From Aphrocallistes beatrix (Eukaryota; Porifera; Hexactinellida; Sceptrulophora; Aphrocallistidae), in assembly GCA_963281255.1 (NCBI GenBank), contig OY725496.1:2852001-2916000 (forward strand): a DNA stretch of 64,000 nt, given 5' to 3'. Shown piece by piece: positions 34,326 through 46,582 of the stretch. The notes beneath the pieces were generated by a model. That model worked only from the letters and a program-made list of their open reading frames with translations. It made no database searches and was not told the origin of the DNA. The translations under genes and the position numbers were made by a program. How positions within the stretch are numbered: the first letter of the stretch is position 1; each line of letters opens with the position of its first letter.

Positions 34326-35700
34326 TGGGTTTTCCTATTTAAGAGCGTACCCATGCAAGGAACTATTTCAGTTGATGCGATACGTAATATATCATGCAAG
34401 TGTTCATCTATCATATTTGTCCGATACCTATTATTAGTATATCTCATTTTGGAGAAGAGGGTTTCACAGGTGTAAGTATTCCCGAATAAGCTTTTCATCT
34501 TCCTTGCGTATTTAAGTAGCATTGGGTATCAATTGGTAGGACTTTGTAGAAGTCTAAAATACTGCCATTCTTGGATATCTCATCTGATTTTACCTCCCTA
34601 AACTTTTCCTTCAAATATTGTTAGCTTGCAGGTCAAGAAGCTCTAGCCTTTGGGAGCACAATGCGCATCAAAACAGAAAGGCTGAGTGAAGAGCATCATT
34701 ATTTGTTCCTCGTTTCTAAAATCAACAAATCGCCTTTTGAATTCTTTCACCAGGAGTGAAACTATCCTTGCATATCTTTTTTCGTCAGGATTTTCCAGAG
34801 ATCGCAGCTATGAAAAGTGCGAGTTATTTTTTGAGAGCTCCGCCTCAAAAGGTAATGGATTAGCTTCATTTTACCTTGAAGTGCCCAGTTTTATATCCAC
34901 CAAAAAGGAAAAATCACAGAACCAAGAAAGGTCGTGAAATTCAGGAACTTTATTCCCCTTTCCTCCATAACCACGATATCTCATTCGCAGCATCCAAACT
35001 CTCAGCATGTACGGGGCTCCGTCTGTTGCAACTCCAGACAGTTTCGTGACCAGAATAGAAGCTTTTGATAAGGCTTCTTGAACTTGATCAAAAATATCAA
35101 TACCACGCGTGCTTTTCCATACATAGGACGGAGTGAAAGCATCTCGGTTATTTTGAAGTTATTATCCACTCCTCTAATCCAGATAACTAATTATTCGACG
35201 TCAGAAATGTCTTTGCTTCCATATATTGCGATACTGAAAAAAGTGAAGTCCCGAGCCCTCTCCAAAAGTTGTCCATTGATATTATTCGAAATTGATTATA
35301 CACGTCGCATTATGGTTGTATCACTAAGATTGAGCTGTTGTACAATATCTTTCTTGTCTGGACTGCAATTATCCATAAACACAGACACTCTTTGATGTAC
35401 TCACCATCTGTAAACGGTTTCATTCGCTTTGCAATTATATTACTAATGGCATAACATGCATAACTTTGGCATAACTTTCCCAAAGATTGATTGTTCTGTC
35501 GTCAAGCTTTTCTTCATTTGATCAAGTTTAATCTGGCGAGCTTCCCCAACAATACCTGCGAAATCTTCTCCATGTTTCGTAGTATAATTCCTCTCCAAAT
35601 TTCCTTTCTTATTGGAAGAAATTGTGTCACGGCAAATCAGGAATATATTTTTGCCCCTGTCTTTAGAAATATTAGGCTTTTTTGACGGAGGTAATGTCAT
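34304..35700 (-). pseudogene. hAT transposase relic (GTF2IRD2/ZBED5-like)
   Basis: On the - strand: an N-terminal BED-like piece with FLICRDTISSNKKGNLERNY and the TKH motif (35700-35443), a catalytic region with LSGVATDGAPYM (about 35040, the TDG Asp), and the dimerisation end LFGNTYTCETLFSKMRYTNN plus DEHLHDILRIA (34522-34304). These are landmarks of hAT transposases resembling GTF2IRD2 and ZBED5 proteins. Frames shift and stop between the pieces, so it is dead. Confidence 0.75.
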
Positions 35701-36327
35701 CTTATAAATTATTAAATAGCTTATAAGTTGTTTGATTGAGAGTTTCGCTAGCCTGGTGAAAACCTGTAGAATAAATCAATAATCAATATTGATACTAGTA
35801 CGCGTATAATATATAAAGCATGCAGTATTCTTAATTAAATAATCTAATTCATCAGAGAACGAAATATATTTTTGTGAAGTCACAAACAAATGTAATTCTA
35901 GCAAATTTAACAATGGAACTGAATAGCATAATATAAGTCAAACCATGGACTTCTAAACTACCTGGACAATCCACTCTATTTTGACTCTATACCAAGTTAG
36001 GCCAGTTTGTATATATTGATATCTCGAAAACTATTCATTATATTGGTATTAAATATATTAATGTTGAATAGCAAGTCGTTTATGGGGATTTCATTGGTCA
36101 CATCGGCATACTTGAAATATTTATGGTCTTTTAGTTTTGCGGTTTTCACACCATTCCATATATGGTATTGATGCTAATAACTTGGAATCGGTTAACATTA
36201 AACATGGGAAGCGTGTTATAGTTGAATAGGAAGTCATATACATGGAGTCGATTGGCACCATTGTCCAGTCTCAAATATTAGTGGCTTATGAGTTTTGTGG
36301 TTTTCACACCCTTCCATATATAGTAAT

Positions 36328-36854
36328 ATCATTGACATCCCTTCCTAGGTTGTGTTTAGGCGGAATGACTACTAGCAACATAATTTTATCATATAGGTCG
36401 ATACTACAGATACACCATATAACTGCTACAAATAATTTTTTTCTGTCCTACTGCTACAAATCATCTAGGAAGAAGTGACTCTCCACTCATTTTCTCTCTC
36501 TTTCTTTTCTTTTTTTGAACAACAATATCGGATGATTCTTTCACAAAATTTTTTGGCATTGTATTGAAAATCTTGCAGATATTTCGTGACCTCGTGTGCA
36601 ATGAATCTTACCAATAAAATGTGCAGAACCTCGTCCACAAAGATGTGAATTAAGGCACAGAAGACAGGCCTTTGTTGATTCGCCTGTAGCATTTTCAATT
36701 TCAGAGCAGTTGTTCCTATTAGTTCGAAATACACTCTCCAGCATAATTGGCCCAAATAAAATACATGTTCTTGCGGTGCAAATAACGATTGATTTGTGCG
36801 GTGAAGTTTGCAGCTTCTAGACAATCTTCAAATTGAACCTGCATCGGTATTTCA
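36328..36854. other. P element interior without recognised domain
   Basis: Open - strand frames at 36465-36824 carry no motif I know and overlap each other, so I do not call a gene. It may be the transposase 3' UTR. Confidence 0.3.
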
Positions 36855-37431
36855 TCAAAGACTCAAAGATTCTTTGCAGGCGTCACACTTTTTAGTACGG
36901 ACAACGGACCTGATCAAAGTACCACAGACATAATATATTATCTGCTCGTCATGGCTATTTGGGACATAGTTGAATAGCATTTCACCACGAATGTCATCAA
37001 CAACTCTCAGAATTTCTGTTGAAGTGTCTTTCTTCATGATCACGCTATCAATATCGCCAATACTGATGTCACTATATTTCATCAGAGAAATGGTACGAAT
37101 TTTATTCTCGCTTTCATTGAGCTGACGAATGGAAATGAAATAATTAGCACCACTGAGTTGTCTATACCTTCCGAATCTTGACTCGATGTTGTCAGACTGA
37201 ATCAAGCCAAGGAGCACGTAGTTGAAACCACAATCATCAATGAGATAGCGAGCAAGTGAAGAAATCGCACGACAGTTCTGTTGAAATGCCAAACATGTCT
37301 CCTTAGTGAGACCAAGAATTCCGAAAGATTGCCAGAGTTCAAAAAATGTAGCCATATCATCCAAATACTTCAACTTCCAATCATCTGTTGATTCAACAGG
37401 ATCCCGTGTGATGTCTCTCTTGAATTTGCCA
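36855..37431 (-). pseudogene. P-element transposase, C-terminal part (THAP9-like)
   Basis: The frame is open from about 37431 to 36855. Motifs are the ones known from P transposase and THAP9: FELWQSFGILGLT, then LLGLIQSDNIESRFGRYRQL and SGANYFISIRQLNESE, and at the end IIYYVCGTLIRS with a C-x2-C (KKCDACKESL). The part before this, including the catalytic RNase H fold, is missing because other elements lie there. Confidence 0.85.
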
Positions 37432-37435
37432 ATTT

Positions 37436-37625
37436 AAAAAAATTGTCGGATTATACAGGTCGAATTTGCATTACTGGAAAATCATTAAATTGTCGGATTC
37501 CGGAATAGCGAGGTGTCGGATTATAGAGGTTGTTTTCTATAGAAAAACGATCCGTGAACAGAAATAATGTCGGTTTAGAGAAATGTCGGATTACAGAGGT
37601 GTCGGATTACGGAGGTTCCACTGTA
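37436..37625. mobile_element. End of a pogo/Tigger-like MITE
   Basis: Repeated GTCGGATTAYAGAGGT units and the terminus GGAGGTTCCACTG before TA (37624-37625). Only one terminus is present. Related to 26737-27102. Confidence 0.5.
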
Positions 37626-38976
37626 CTAAGGGCAACCCATGGGTTCCAGGAGTTGACCTACATCTACTCGTAATCAGATCATATATATTAGATTACCATA
37701 GTAATATATATTTCGAGGATTACCTTTCGATTGCAGTTGAGTTCAACTCAATCGCAGGCATATTTTCTGAGATTCACGAGATTGTAATACTTGACTTTTT
37801 GATACTGGGTAATTTTATGGCTTCAAAGGAATCAGATTCCATTATTGGACAGAGGACCTACATCAAGTTTCGCACAAAACTCGGGTTTGCTCCTAAAGCG
37901 ATATTTGAAGAGCTGGTCATTGTATGTCCAGATAGTCACCTTTCTTATTCGAGGGTGTGTGAGTGGGCAGCTCGCTTCCGAGGAGGAAGACTATCTGTTG
38001 AAGATGACCTTCAACCAGGCCCCGAATTTAAGGTTCGGACGGACGAGAATATCGCTCGCATTAAGGCTATTGTTGATGAGGACCCACACTGTAGCATCAA
38101 AGATATTGTTTATGAATCTGGGATATCAACTGGAAGTGTTGAGAGGATTCTAACCATCGATCTTCAAATGCGAAAGCTTTGTGCACGTTGGATTCCGCAT
38201 AATCTCACCGAATCTCAGCGATGGGCACGTCTAAATATGTCCAAAGAACTCTTAAAGGAATATAGCAATGCAGATCCTAGGCGTCTTTACGAAATCTTTA
38301 CTGGGGATGAAACGTGGATAAGTTATAATGAACCGGAAAGAAAGTCGGCTACATGTACCTGGGTCGGAAAAATGACGACGGATCAAGAAAACCCCCCTCC
38401 AAAAAAGCCAGGCCCGATAGGTTTGGACGTAAGGTACTGTACACAATTTTCTTTGACGCACATGGATCAGTGGCTCAAATATGCTTACCTAAAGGCCAAA
38501 GAGTTACAGGGGAGTATTATGCCACTACCTGCCTTGCTGCAGTAGAACAGCACTATAAAGAGAGGCGCCCACGTACCATATGTAAAGGCCTGCGAATTCT
38601 CCATGATAATGCTAGGCCCCATAAAACTCGGCTTGTGAAGGATACGTTGGATTATTTGGGGGTTGTGGAGCTTCAGCATCCACCTTACAGCCCAGATCTC
38701 TCTCCCTGTGACTTCTGGCTGTTTAACAAACTCAAATTGCATCTGTCTGGAAGAGATTTTGAGATCAACCACCAGCTTGGAAGTGCCATTTTCCAGTATC
38801 TCAAAGCCATCCCCAAAGAAGAGTACAAAAAAACTTTTCATAAGTGGTTGGAGCGGTTGGAACACGTATTCAGAATAAAGGGGAATATTTTGAACATTTA
38901 ATGTAGTTTTACCTTTATAATTATTGCTTAATTAATTTTTGTATCCCTAATCCTGGAACCCATGGGTTGTCCTTAG
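37626..38976 (+). mobile_element. Mariner element, 1351 bp, complete ends
   Basis: Inverted ends CTAAGGRCAACCCATGGG (about 26 bp), TA on both sides (37624-37625 and 38977-38978). The length and single transposase frame are those of an intact mariner apart from one frameshift. Confidence 0.9.
37817..38901 (+). pseudogene. Mariner transposase with one frameshift
   Basis: Starts at ATG 37817 (MASKESDSIIGQRTYIKF). Helix-turn-helix region with ARFRGGRLSVEDDLQPG and ISTGSVERIL, linker RWIPHNLTESQ, first catalytic Asp in TGDETWISYNEPE. Near 38365-38375, at an A run, the frame shifts by one; the second frame carries FFDAHGSVAQ, HDNARPHKT (second Asp) and YSPDLSPCDFWLF (third). Thirty-four residues lie between the last two Asp, so DD34D. 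One indel is the only obvious defect, so this copy is young. Confidence 0.9.
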
Positions 38977-38978
38977 TA

Positions 38979-39909
38979 TATATATTGAGCATATTTAGAA
39001 GCATTTTTGTTTGACCGTGCCTAGCAACGGCCAGGAATTTTTTCACATTCCTGACCGTTGCTAGGAAAAGGCAACCAAAATATTCTCCAAATATGGTCAA
39101 TATATATTTCAAATTGCTGGAAATTTAGTGCTGAGCACGAATTCAGTATTAAAATAACGACCTGGCATATAGTTAAATAAAGTTATAGATATGTGATTTC
39201 GGCGGATACAATCGGACATGGTCATTTTTGGGTCCCCAGTCATAACTGACAACTTTTTCACACTTTTGAAGGTGTCATGATGTGAAAATATTTGATATGC
39301 CATATTTAGAAGTTAAGTACTACTATAAGTTGTTGAATTAGGATGTTTGGATGTTATTTAATAGTAGAATACAGTCAAAACGAATGGAAATCAAGCTTTT
39401 CCGACGAAAATTGCTTTGTAGCCTGTTTTTAGCACTTAATTAAATCAATTTTACAAAGGAGGAATCTTTAGTTACAAAGGTCGTAGAGTAAAAAACTCGA
39501 TAGTTTTGGAAAGATCTCGTCACGTAGAACAAAATGATAGAGACAGATTTTAGATATTCTACTTTAGAAAAACGTTAAAATATTTTCCTTTCGAAAATCT
39601 GCTTCTAAATATTGCAGCAACGAAATTGGAAAGAAAAAATTAATTGGGTTAAAATTGAAAATTCTATTCCTATTATTTACTTTATTCAACCATTTTGTGC
39701 AAGAATAATTGAGTTAAAGAGGCATAAGCCATTGAAGTTTCCTTGTATGTCCTCTATAAATTAGGTGATTTTAGAAAAAAAAATTCTTGCTTTTTGAGCT
39801 CCCGAAATGTGTATTTTTGCAGATAACTCATCGAGAACAGTTTCCACACAAAATTTCAGGAGAAAATAATGAAAACCTTTTGAGTTAGTTCTAGTAGGAA
39901 ACACCAACC
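38979..39909 (+). mobile_element. TTAA-target element, family 2, 5' truncated
   Basis: Follows the copy at 21152-22366 from the hairpin block (about 38979-39115) to the right end GGAAACACCAACC at 39909, followed by TTAA (39910-39913). It entered right behind the THAP coding part of the P element. The mariner sits at its broken left border. Confidence 0.65.
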
Positions 39910-40162
39910 TTAATTCCTTTTTATTCCTCTTTCTACATTCATTCATTTCTGATCGTTTCGTTTCAAAATCACCATCCATAAAATGTAAAGAACATAATTT
40001 AGAATATTTAGTAGGATTCCAACCCACACGTGAAATACGTCTTACCCATTTCTCCAGTAATTCTTTATTATGTAAAGGGAAACTGTGAAATGTAATGCCT
40101 TTAGATTGTAAAGATGAGCCATACCCAGACTTACACCCAACAGCAGCACATTTGTTTGGCAT
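39910..40162 (-). pseudogene. THAP zinc finger of the P element
   Basis: From ATG 40162 on the - strand. A complete C2CH THAP finger: CAAVGC (C-x4-C), FHSFPLHNKELLEKWVRRI (the FP and W positions) and LCSLHF (C-x2-H), followed by a basic stretch. THAP binds the transposon ends in P elements. The frame is broken at 39913 by the TTAA-target element, so the protein is cut after about 84 residues. Confidence 0.85.
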
Positions 40163-40651
40163 CTCAGACCGACTAAGTTATAACTATTAAGAATATGCAA
40201 AAATAATAGGCAATAATACTGCATGCCTCGGATAAGCCCCAGGAGTAAGATCTTTTTAATATTACCATATATGAAAGGGTGTGAAAACCACAAAACTCAT
40301 AAACCACTAATATTTGAGACTGGACAATGGTGCCAATCGACTCCATGTATATGACTTCCTATTCAACTATAACACGCTTCCCATGTATAATGTTAACCGA
40401 TTCCAAGTTATTAGCATCAATACCATATATGGAATGGTGTGAAAACCGCAAAACTAAAAGACCATAAATATTTCAAGTATGCCGATGTGACCAATGAAAT
40501 CCCCACAAACGACTTGCTATTCAACATTAATATATTTAATACCAATATAATGAATAGTTTTCGAGATATCAATATATACAAACTGGCCTAACTTGGTATA
40601 GAGTCAAAATAGAGTGGATTGTCCAGGTAGTTTAGAAGTCCATGGTCAAAC

Positions 40652-41239
40652 CAATAAAATTTTAACAAAAATAAACATTGGATTGACGGATGTCGAGAGC
40701 CACGCAGAACATACTCGCTAGCCACAGTTTGAAAACTCCTACTTTACATGATGATACTCAAACAATCTTAATTAATATTGTCCTTAGAGATTATAATTCG
40801 AATATTTTCAATGATTTTAAATCAATTTTCGAGTCTATGACCTGGAACTGTGTTTTTTATGGTGAGTTTTGAGTAGAAAAAATGTGTCCTTGCACGCAGC
40901 GAAAATCATGGTCCACTGCTTCTGAAAAAATGTCTTCATAATCGATGTTCCATGACGATTTTCATTCACCATGGAAATATTCCACAAATCAATTGATTCA
41001 TTATCAGAAATGAGAGAAGTTATTAATTCGTGGATTAAAATTTGACATATTTTGCAAAATCATCAACAACAAAAATCTGATCCAAATTGTTCTCAAAATA
41101 CACTATTCTGAACATCATATTTCTACAAATTAGAGTGTTAGAAGAAAGTGAGTGAGCTAATTTTTCCTAGAATTTAAAGACTGGAGAGATAATTTGAAAA
41201 GCAGTGGACCCTGATTTGCGATTTTCACTGCGTCCCAGG
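40652..41239. other. Intron 2 sequence, no feature recognised
   Basis: AT-rich, with short frames only. No repeat termini noticed. Confidence 0.3.
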
Positions 41240-41436
41240 CAGTGTTCGACAAAATCAAAATTTGGCGGTGGCTATCTTAACCACCATTTTACTTTTTCTG
41301 GTGACTAAGAGCCACCAAATTCTAAATACACCATACAAATAGACTTAGTTAACCACCACGCTCAGGAATTTGGTGGCTTATCGCTATATTTTGGTGACTA
41401 TCGCCACCAAAACAGATACAGATTTGTCCCGCACTG
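41240..41436. mobile_element. hAT-type MITE, 197 bp
   Basis: Ends CAGTGTTCGACAAA and TTTGTCCCGCACTG, with 8-bp repeats gtcccagg (41232-41239) and gtgccagg (41437-41444). The interior repeats GGTGGCTA/TAGCCACC units. Confidence 0.7.
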
Positions 41437-41557
41437 GTGCCAGGCAGAGTTAGGTTCAATTACACTCAATTACAATGACAATTATAATTGCGGTGCCCTT
41501 AGAATTTCAATTATAATTATAATAACAATTACGGTGTCCTTAGAATTTCAATTACAA

Positions 41558-41640
41558 CAAGCGCGCTTCGCTTGCTTGCGCTGCGCGGCTTGCAGACACT
41601 GCGTATCCGCAGATTTACCCAGTGGGTGCTTGGGAATATA
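41558..41640 (-). mobile_element. Helitron-like tail fragment
   Basis: Tail CAAGCGCGCTTCGCTTGC with part of the hairpin region. The rest is absent. Confidence 0.55.
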
Positions 41641-42328
41641 CGTCGCTTTCTTGTTTTATACTAAGTACGCTGGATTATCATTTGTCTACGGTTACATTAA
41701 TGAAATCAGAACTGTAGCATAAATTTTATTCCTTGATAAATATAATTTACTTCGTATTAAGTCAACTAATCCCGAATGTAAGCCCAATTTGAATACATAT
41801 TAAATAATCAATTCCAGTCCATGTCGTTAAAAGTTATTATATGATCGAATTGATTGGTCCTAACATATAACACACTCTAATTGTTGTTAACAATCAAATT
41901 ATAGACTCAAAATAGCAGTATTCAATCATTTATATGAAATAGAATCGTGTGAATAGCGTTATAAAAGGCTGATAATTGATTGGTTCTCACATAATCCAAT
42001 GAATTTCAATCAGAAATAGTCCTTTAGATTGTATGCATAAGTCACTGCTATTTTATTCCAATGTATTTGCATTATAAAATAATCGAATTTGATTGGTCAG
42101 CACATTTTGTCACCTATCTTGGCGAGGTGTAAACATTTCGCTTAGATCCTCGAACTTAATCCTGGATTCATCATTTGACACCTACATGCCAATTTTCGTA
42201 TCTCTACGACTTCCCAATTCTTCAATCAATTCGGACAAACAAACAAACAAACAAACAAACAAAAATCCTAGAGTTTTAATATATAAGATTACAATTATGC
42301 AAAAACGTAATGAATGTAATTGAATTAA
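41641..42328. other. Intron 2 sequence, no gene
   Basis: AT-rich. A (CAAA)n run lies at about 42236-42262. Confidence 0.35.
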
Positions 42329-42784
42329 TCCTTACTATTAAAACTCGATTAATGTATATATATAGGGCATTAGTCGATCCTCAAAAAAAGAATCTACTAG
42401 ATCCAGATCCCGATCCTAACTTATCAAAGGATCTTCGATCCGATCACGATCCCCCAAAAGATCCTTTCAATAATAGTCAGAGGACTATCATTTTTAGTAC
42501 AGCTCTTTGAAGGAGATGCCTTATGGCATGGACGGCGTGCAATGTCCGTTCGTCTGCGGCAGCCTGGGGCGTACTTAGTGCTTAAGTTAGTATTCAAACC
42601 ATAAAACACATTAAAAACATATATTTAATCAACATTAATTTCAACACTTTCACCTCAAACTTGGGGATCAAAAAGAAAAAGGATCGGATCGAATTCAGTA
42701 AAGTTTCGATCCGATCTCGTTCCTCAAAAAAAGGATCGCGCTCCGGATCTTTCGATCATGGATCGAAAGATCTTAATGCCTTAT
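42329..42784. mobile_element. GATCC-rich element after a Helitron 5' end
   Basis: 42329-42363 is a lone Helitron-like 5' terminus. From 42364 (GGGCATTAGTCGATCC) to about 42778 (the inverted GATCGAAAGATCTTAATGCC) the sequence is rich in GATCC and GATCG words near both ends. It looks like a non-autonomous element whose subterminal repeats are GATC-based. No coding. Confidence 0.45.
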
Positions 42785-42792
42785 ATATATAT

Positions 42793-43476
42793 TAGGGTGC
42801 GCCAAGAAATTCCAAAGTTTGAATCTTATGATGCACACTCTTCAAATAGTTTACCTTGATCACCAAGTATTCACCATAAAATTTTCATGCAATTTGGAGA
42901 TGATTTAGTGGTCGCGCAAGGTAACCTCCCCCTCGTACTAATTTCTAATGGGATATGTCTGGGTTGAGGCCAGAAGTTGTAAAAAGCGTACTTCTGACAT
43001 TTAAATAAACTAGTAGCTTGATTTTTGTAATATTTGAGGGTGGTTTTATATCAGCTAATAATACATTTTAATAACCTAAAATCTACCGGTTCCGAGATAT
43101 TGGTGAAAACAGCTGGGACCATTATAATTTCAAGTATGAATGCTGATCCCAACTGTTTTCACCAATATCTCGGAACCGGTAGATTTTAGGTTATTAAAAT
43201 GTATTATTAGCTGATATACGTAAAACCACCCTCAAATATCACAAAAATGAAGCTACTAATATATTCAAATGTCAGAAGTAGGCTTTTTACAACTTCTGGC
43301 CTCAACCCGGACATATCTCATTATAAATTAGCACGAGGGGGAGGCTACCTTGCGCAACCACTAAACCATCTCCAAATTGCATGAAAATTTTATGGTGAAT
43401 ACTTGGTGATCAAGGTAAACCATTTGAAGAGTGTGCATTATAAGATTCAAACTTTGGAATTTTTTGGAGCACCCTA
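42793..43476. repeat. Foldback element 1 (684 bp palindrome)
   Basis: Ends TAGGGTGCGCCAAGAAATTC and the inverse. The arms are about 320 bp, near-identical, with a loop of about 30 bp near 43125. RNA or single-stranded DNA would fold into one long hairpin. Confidence 0.8.
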
Positions 43477-43492
43477 ATATATATATATATAT

Positions 43493-44172
43493 TAGGGTGC
43501 TCCAAAAAATTCGAAAGTTGAAATATTTAGATGCACACTCTTCGAATAGTTGACAATGATCACCAAGTATGCACGGTGGAATTTTCAAGCAATTAGGAGA
43601 TGATTTAGTGGTCGCGCAAAGTAGGCTCCTCCAGGCGCAGATTTATAATAGGATATGTCCGGTTTGAGCTTAAAGTTGTAAAAGACTTACTTCTGATATT
43701 CAAATATACAAGTAACTGTATTTTTTGTGATATTTGGCGGTGGGTTTATATCAGCTAATAATACACTTTAATGACCTAAAAGCTACCGGTTCGGAGATAT
43801 TGGTGAAAACAGTTGCGATCAGTCTTCGTCATTGAAATTATTAAGGGTCGCAAATGTTTTCACCAATATCTCCGAACCGGTAGCTTTTAGGTCATTAAAG
43901 TGTATTATTAGCTGATATAAACCCACCCCCAAATATCACAAAAATACAGTTACTAGTATATTTGAAAATCAGAAGTACGTCTTTTACAACTTTAAGCCTC
44001 AAACCGGACATGTCCCATTATAAATCTGCACCAGGAGGAGCCTACTTTGCGCGACCACTAAAACATCTCCTAATTGCTTGAAAATTTTATAGTGCATACT
44101 TAGTGATCAATATAAACTATTCGAAGAGTGTGCATATAAATATTTCAATTTCGAATTTTTTGGAGCACCCTA
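43493..44172. repeat. Foldback element 2 (680 bp palindrome), adjacent to the first
   Basis: Same family as 42793-43476 (TAGGGTGCTCCAAAAAATTC ends), separated from it only by a 16-bp (AT)n run. The arms of each element match each other better than they match the neighbour, which suggests correction between arms within each element. Confidence 0.8.
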
Positions 44173-44532
44173 ATATATATATATATGTATACACAGCCTA
44201 CGTAACTATAGCCTTTTCACGGTATTTAACCATGGATTACTTCAAGTCTTAATTTAAGTGCAAAATACGTACTGTATAGCATATCTATATTTTGCTGAAA
44301 TTTAATGGAGTGTAATGAATATTAATACAAAAGAGGTGGAAAATTGTGATAGTTTTCTCTCTTACTACAAACTAACATGTATATGAATAATCCTTCATAT
44401 TAATTATGACCCAATCTCCCGTGGTTATGTTGGATGTTTTCTTGCTTTATCATACTTCTTAGCCCCCGATTGGGTGCACACTTGGTTTTCTCGTGCAATT
44501 TTACTCAATTCTTGCCTCTTCTTTACCGTTGT

Positions 44533-45060
44533 TTAGAGATACTGACTGGATGACCCTGTAACTTTTGTTAGAATATCACCAGTGCTAATCAGCAAATCGA
44601 TTGGTGATCTCGGCTGACGGCCAAACGGCAACAAGTGTGGAGATAGTATTTTACTCGACGTGTTGTCCAGATTATTGCAGTAGAAAGTAATTTCTTGCAA
44701 CAACGATGGCCAGGAACCCTTTTCTAGGTGGCGTTCGAGCATCAAGCAACGTATTGACGAAGTCGACATGTCTTTCGGTCATCCCATCAGACTCCGGGTG
44801 TTACGGTGGTGTGACGTTTAGTAATCCCTAAGTCGTGGCACAGTTCGTGCACTGCTAACCCATCCACATTCTTCCCCTGATCTGTGAGCATAATATTTGG
44901 TACGCTATCTCCACAATAGACCCATCTTTCCATTAATGCGTTAACGATAGACGTGGCGGTCTAGTCTTTCAATGGGATTGCTTCGACGTAATGTGAAAAG
45001 AGATCAACGATGAATAAGAAGTACCTGTATCCGCCATTCGCAGTGTCGTATTCGGCAGGT
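44533..45060 (-). pseudogene. Ty3/gypsy integrase relic (copy 4)
   Basis: On the - strand: integrase core with YFLFIVDLFSHYVEAIPL (near 45020), a catalytic-Asp segment MLTDQGKNVDG (near 44890) and, after stops, the C-terminal YCNNLDNTSSKILSPHLL and FGRQPRSPIDLL (44769-44533). In-frame stops break it several times. Cut on the right by the Harbinger-like element. Confidence 0.75.
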
Positions 45061-45511
45061 TAATAGTCAATTGACCTCCGTTATCTGTCTGGTAGATGTG
45101 ATGTGCTCGCATACCTCAGCTGACTTCTTTTTAAGCGCTCTCACCACAATAAACTTAAAGCAGTCTTGCTGGTCATCTGCAGTTCTAGGTCCATCTAACC
45201 CATCTTCTCTAAACTCATCCATATCACCAGTTCCATGCTTTCCCATAGCCTCGTCTTCCTCGCCGACTTGTTCGGCTTCTTCTTCAGGATGTATGAAAAT
45301 TGGGAGTACCAATTCACACTTAAATATGAAGGACAATTAGGAAGATTGATAGGCTTGGCATTTTCCGAAGACCTGCAGCCGTATTCACTAAGATCTTAAG
45401 CACTAAGATCGATCTTAAGTCTTAAGATCGATCTTAGTTAAGATCGATCTTAAGATCGAACTTAGAGGTATTCACCAAGAATTAAGATCGAACTTAGAAA
45501 TAACGTTAGGG

Positions 45512-46582
45512 CATAGCCTACTATAATAAGGCCTCAGAGTAACTTGCGAATTTGGCACTAGGGATGCGATAGAAGATGGTTGAAGAAATACATGAGCTGC
45601 CTTAAATCATTAACAAAGCACAATAGAGCTTAGGAATGTATTACCAGCATATATAAATATGGTATCAAAGCACCCATATCCGTTGTTAAAATTTAGATTA
45701 GTCATCAAATGATTGCGCAACAGGCTATATTTGGGTCAAATTTAGTGATTTTCAGAGGTCGTTAAAGGGTACTTCTAAGTGCTTTTATTATAAAGTTTTT
45801 CGCATAGAACTGAGAAGTGAATGTGTTAATACGAAAAATTTGGAATTTTTTCATGGAATGTTCTTACATTCCAGTGTTGCTATGGAAACGTGTTTTGGTC
45901 AGTTGGGGCTATATCTTGAAAACAGCGATAGCTAGACATTCAAATATAATCCCATTTGATAGCAAATAGGCTACTTCCTATTTAGCTATAATACAATTTC
46001 TGTGTCTAAATTAAATGGTTTACGAGATATTCGACAAATTACCCAATGTGACCAATATGATAAATTGCCTAATAACTCGTAAATTATTGAATTAAAACAC
46101 AGAAATTGTATTATAGCTTAATAGGAAGTAGCCTATTTGCTATCAAATGGGATTAAATTTGAATGGTCTAGCTATCGCTGTTTTAAAGATATAGCCCCAA
46201 CTGACTAAAACACGTTTCCATAGCAACACTGGAATGTAAGAACATTCCATGAAAAAATTCCAAATTTTTCGTATTAACACATTCACTTCTCAGTTCTATG
46301 CGAAAAACTTCATAATAAAACCACTTAGAAGTACCCTTTAACGACCTCTGAAAATCACTAAATTTGACCCAAATATAGCCTGTTGCGCAATCATTTGATG
46401 ACTAATCTAAATTTTAACAACGGATATGGGTGCTTTGATGCTATATTTATATACGCTGGTAATACATTCCTAAGCTCTATTGTGCTTTGTTAATGATTTA
46501 AGGCAGCTCATGTATTTCTTCATCCATCTTCTACCGCATCCCTGGTTAAGTTACTCTTAGGCCTTATATATAGTAGGCTATG
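45512..46582. mobile_element. P-type MITE (1071 bp, palindromic)
   Basis: Ends CATAGCCTACTATAATAAGG and inverse, exact 7-bp repeats gttaggg (45505-45511 and 46583-46589). Long arms meet at about 46045. Non-coding. Confidence 0.8.

Larger units (their letters stand above)
35944..40644 (-). mobile_element. P-superfamily element with 384-bp inverted repeats
   Basis: Left repeat 35944-36327 and right repeat 40261-40644 are near-identical inverted copies starting CATGGACTTCTAAAC. Exact 7-bp repeats gtcaaac flank it (35937-35943 and 40645-40651). The transposase reads on the - strand, THAP at 40162 and C-terminus at 36855. A mariner (37626-38976), a pogo-like end (37436-37625) and a TTAA-target element (to 39909) have replaced or split the middle. 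The catalytic domain is not seen. Confidence 0.85.

Noticed and set aside
35937..35945. 8-bp duplication gtcaaacc for the P element
   Set aside because: An 8-bp repeat exists, but it leaves the two termini unequal by one base. The 7-bp reading gives symmetrical CATGG ends and agrees with five other insertions.
36465..36824. - strand frame between P-element repeat and transposase C-terminus
   Set aside because: Cys-rich but without recognisable P transposase motifs; it lies downstream of the stop at 36855. Not supported as coding.
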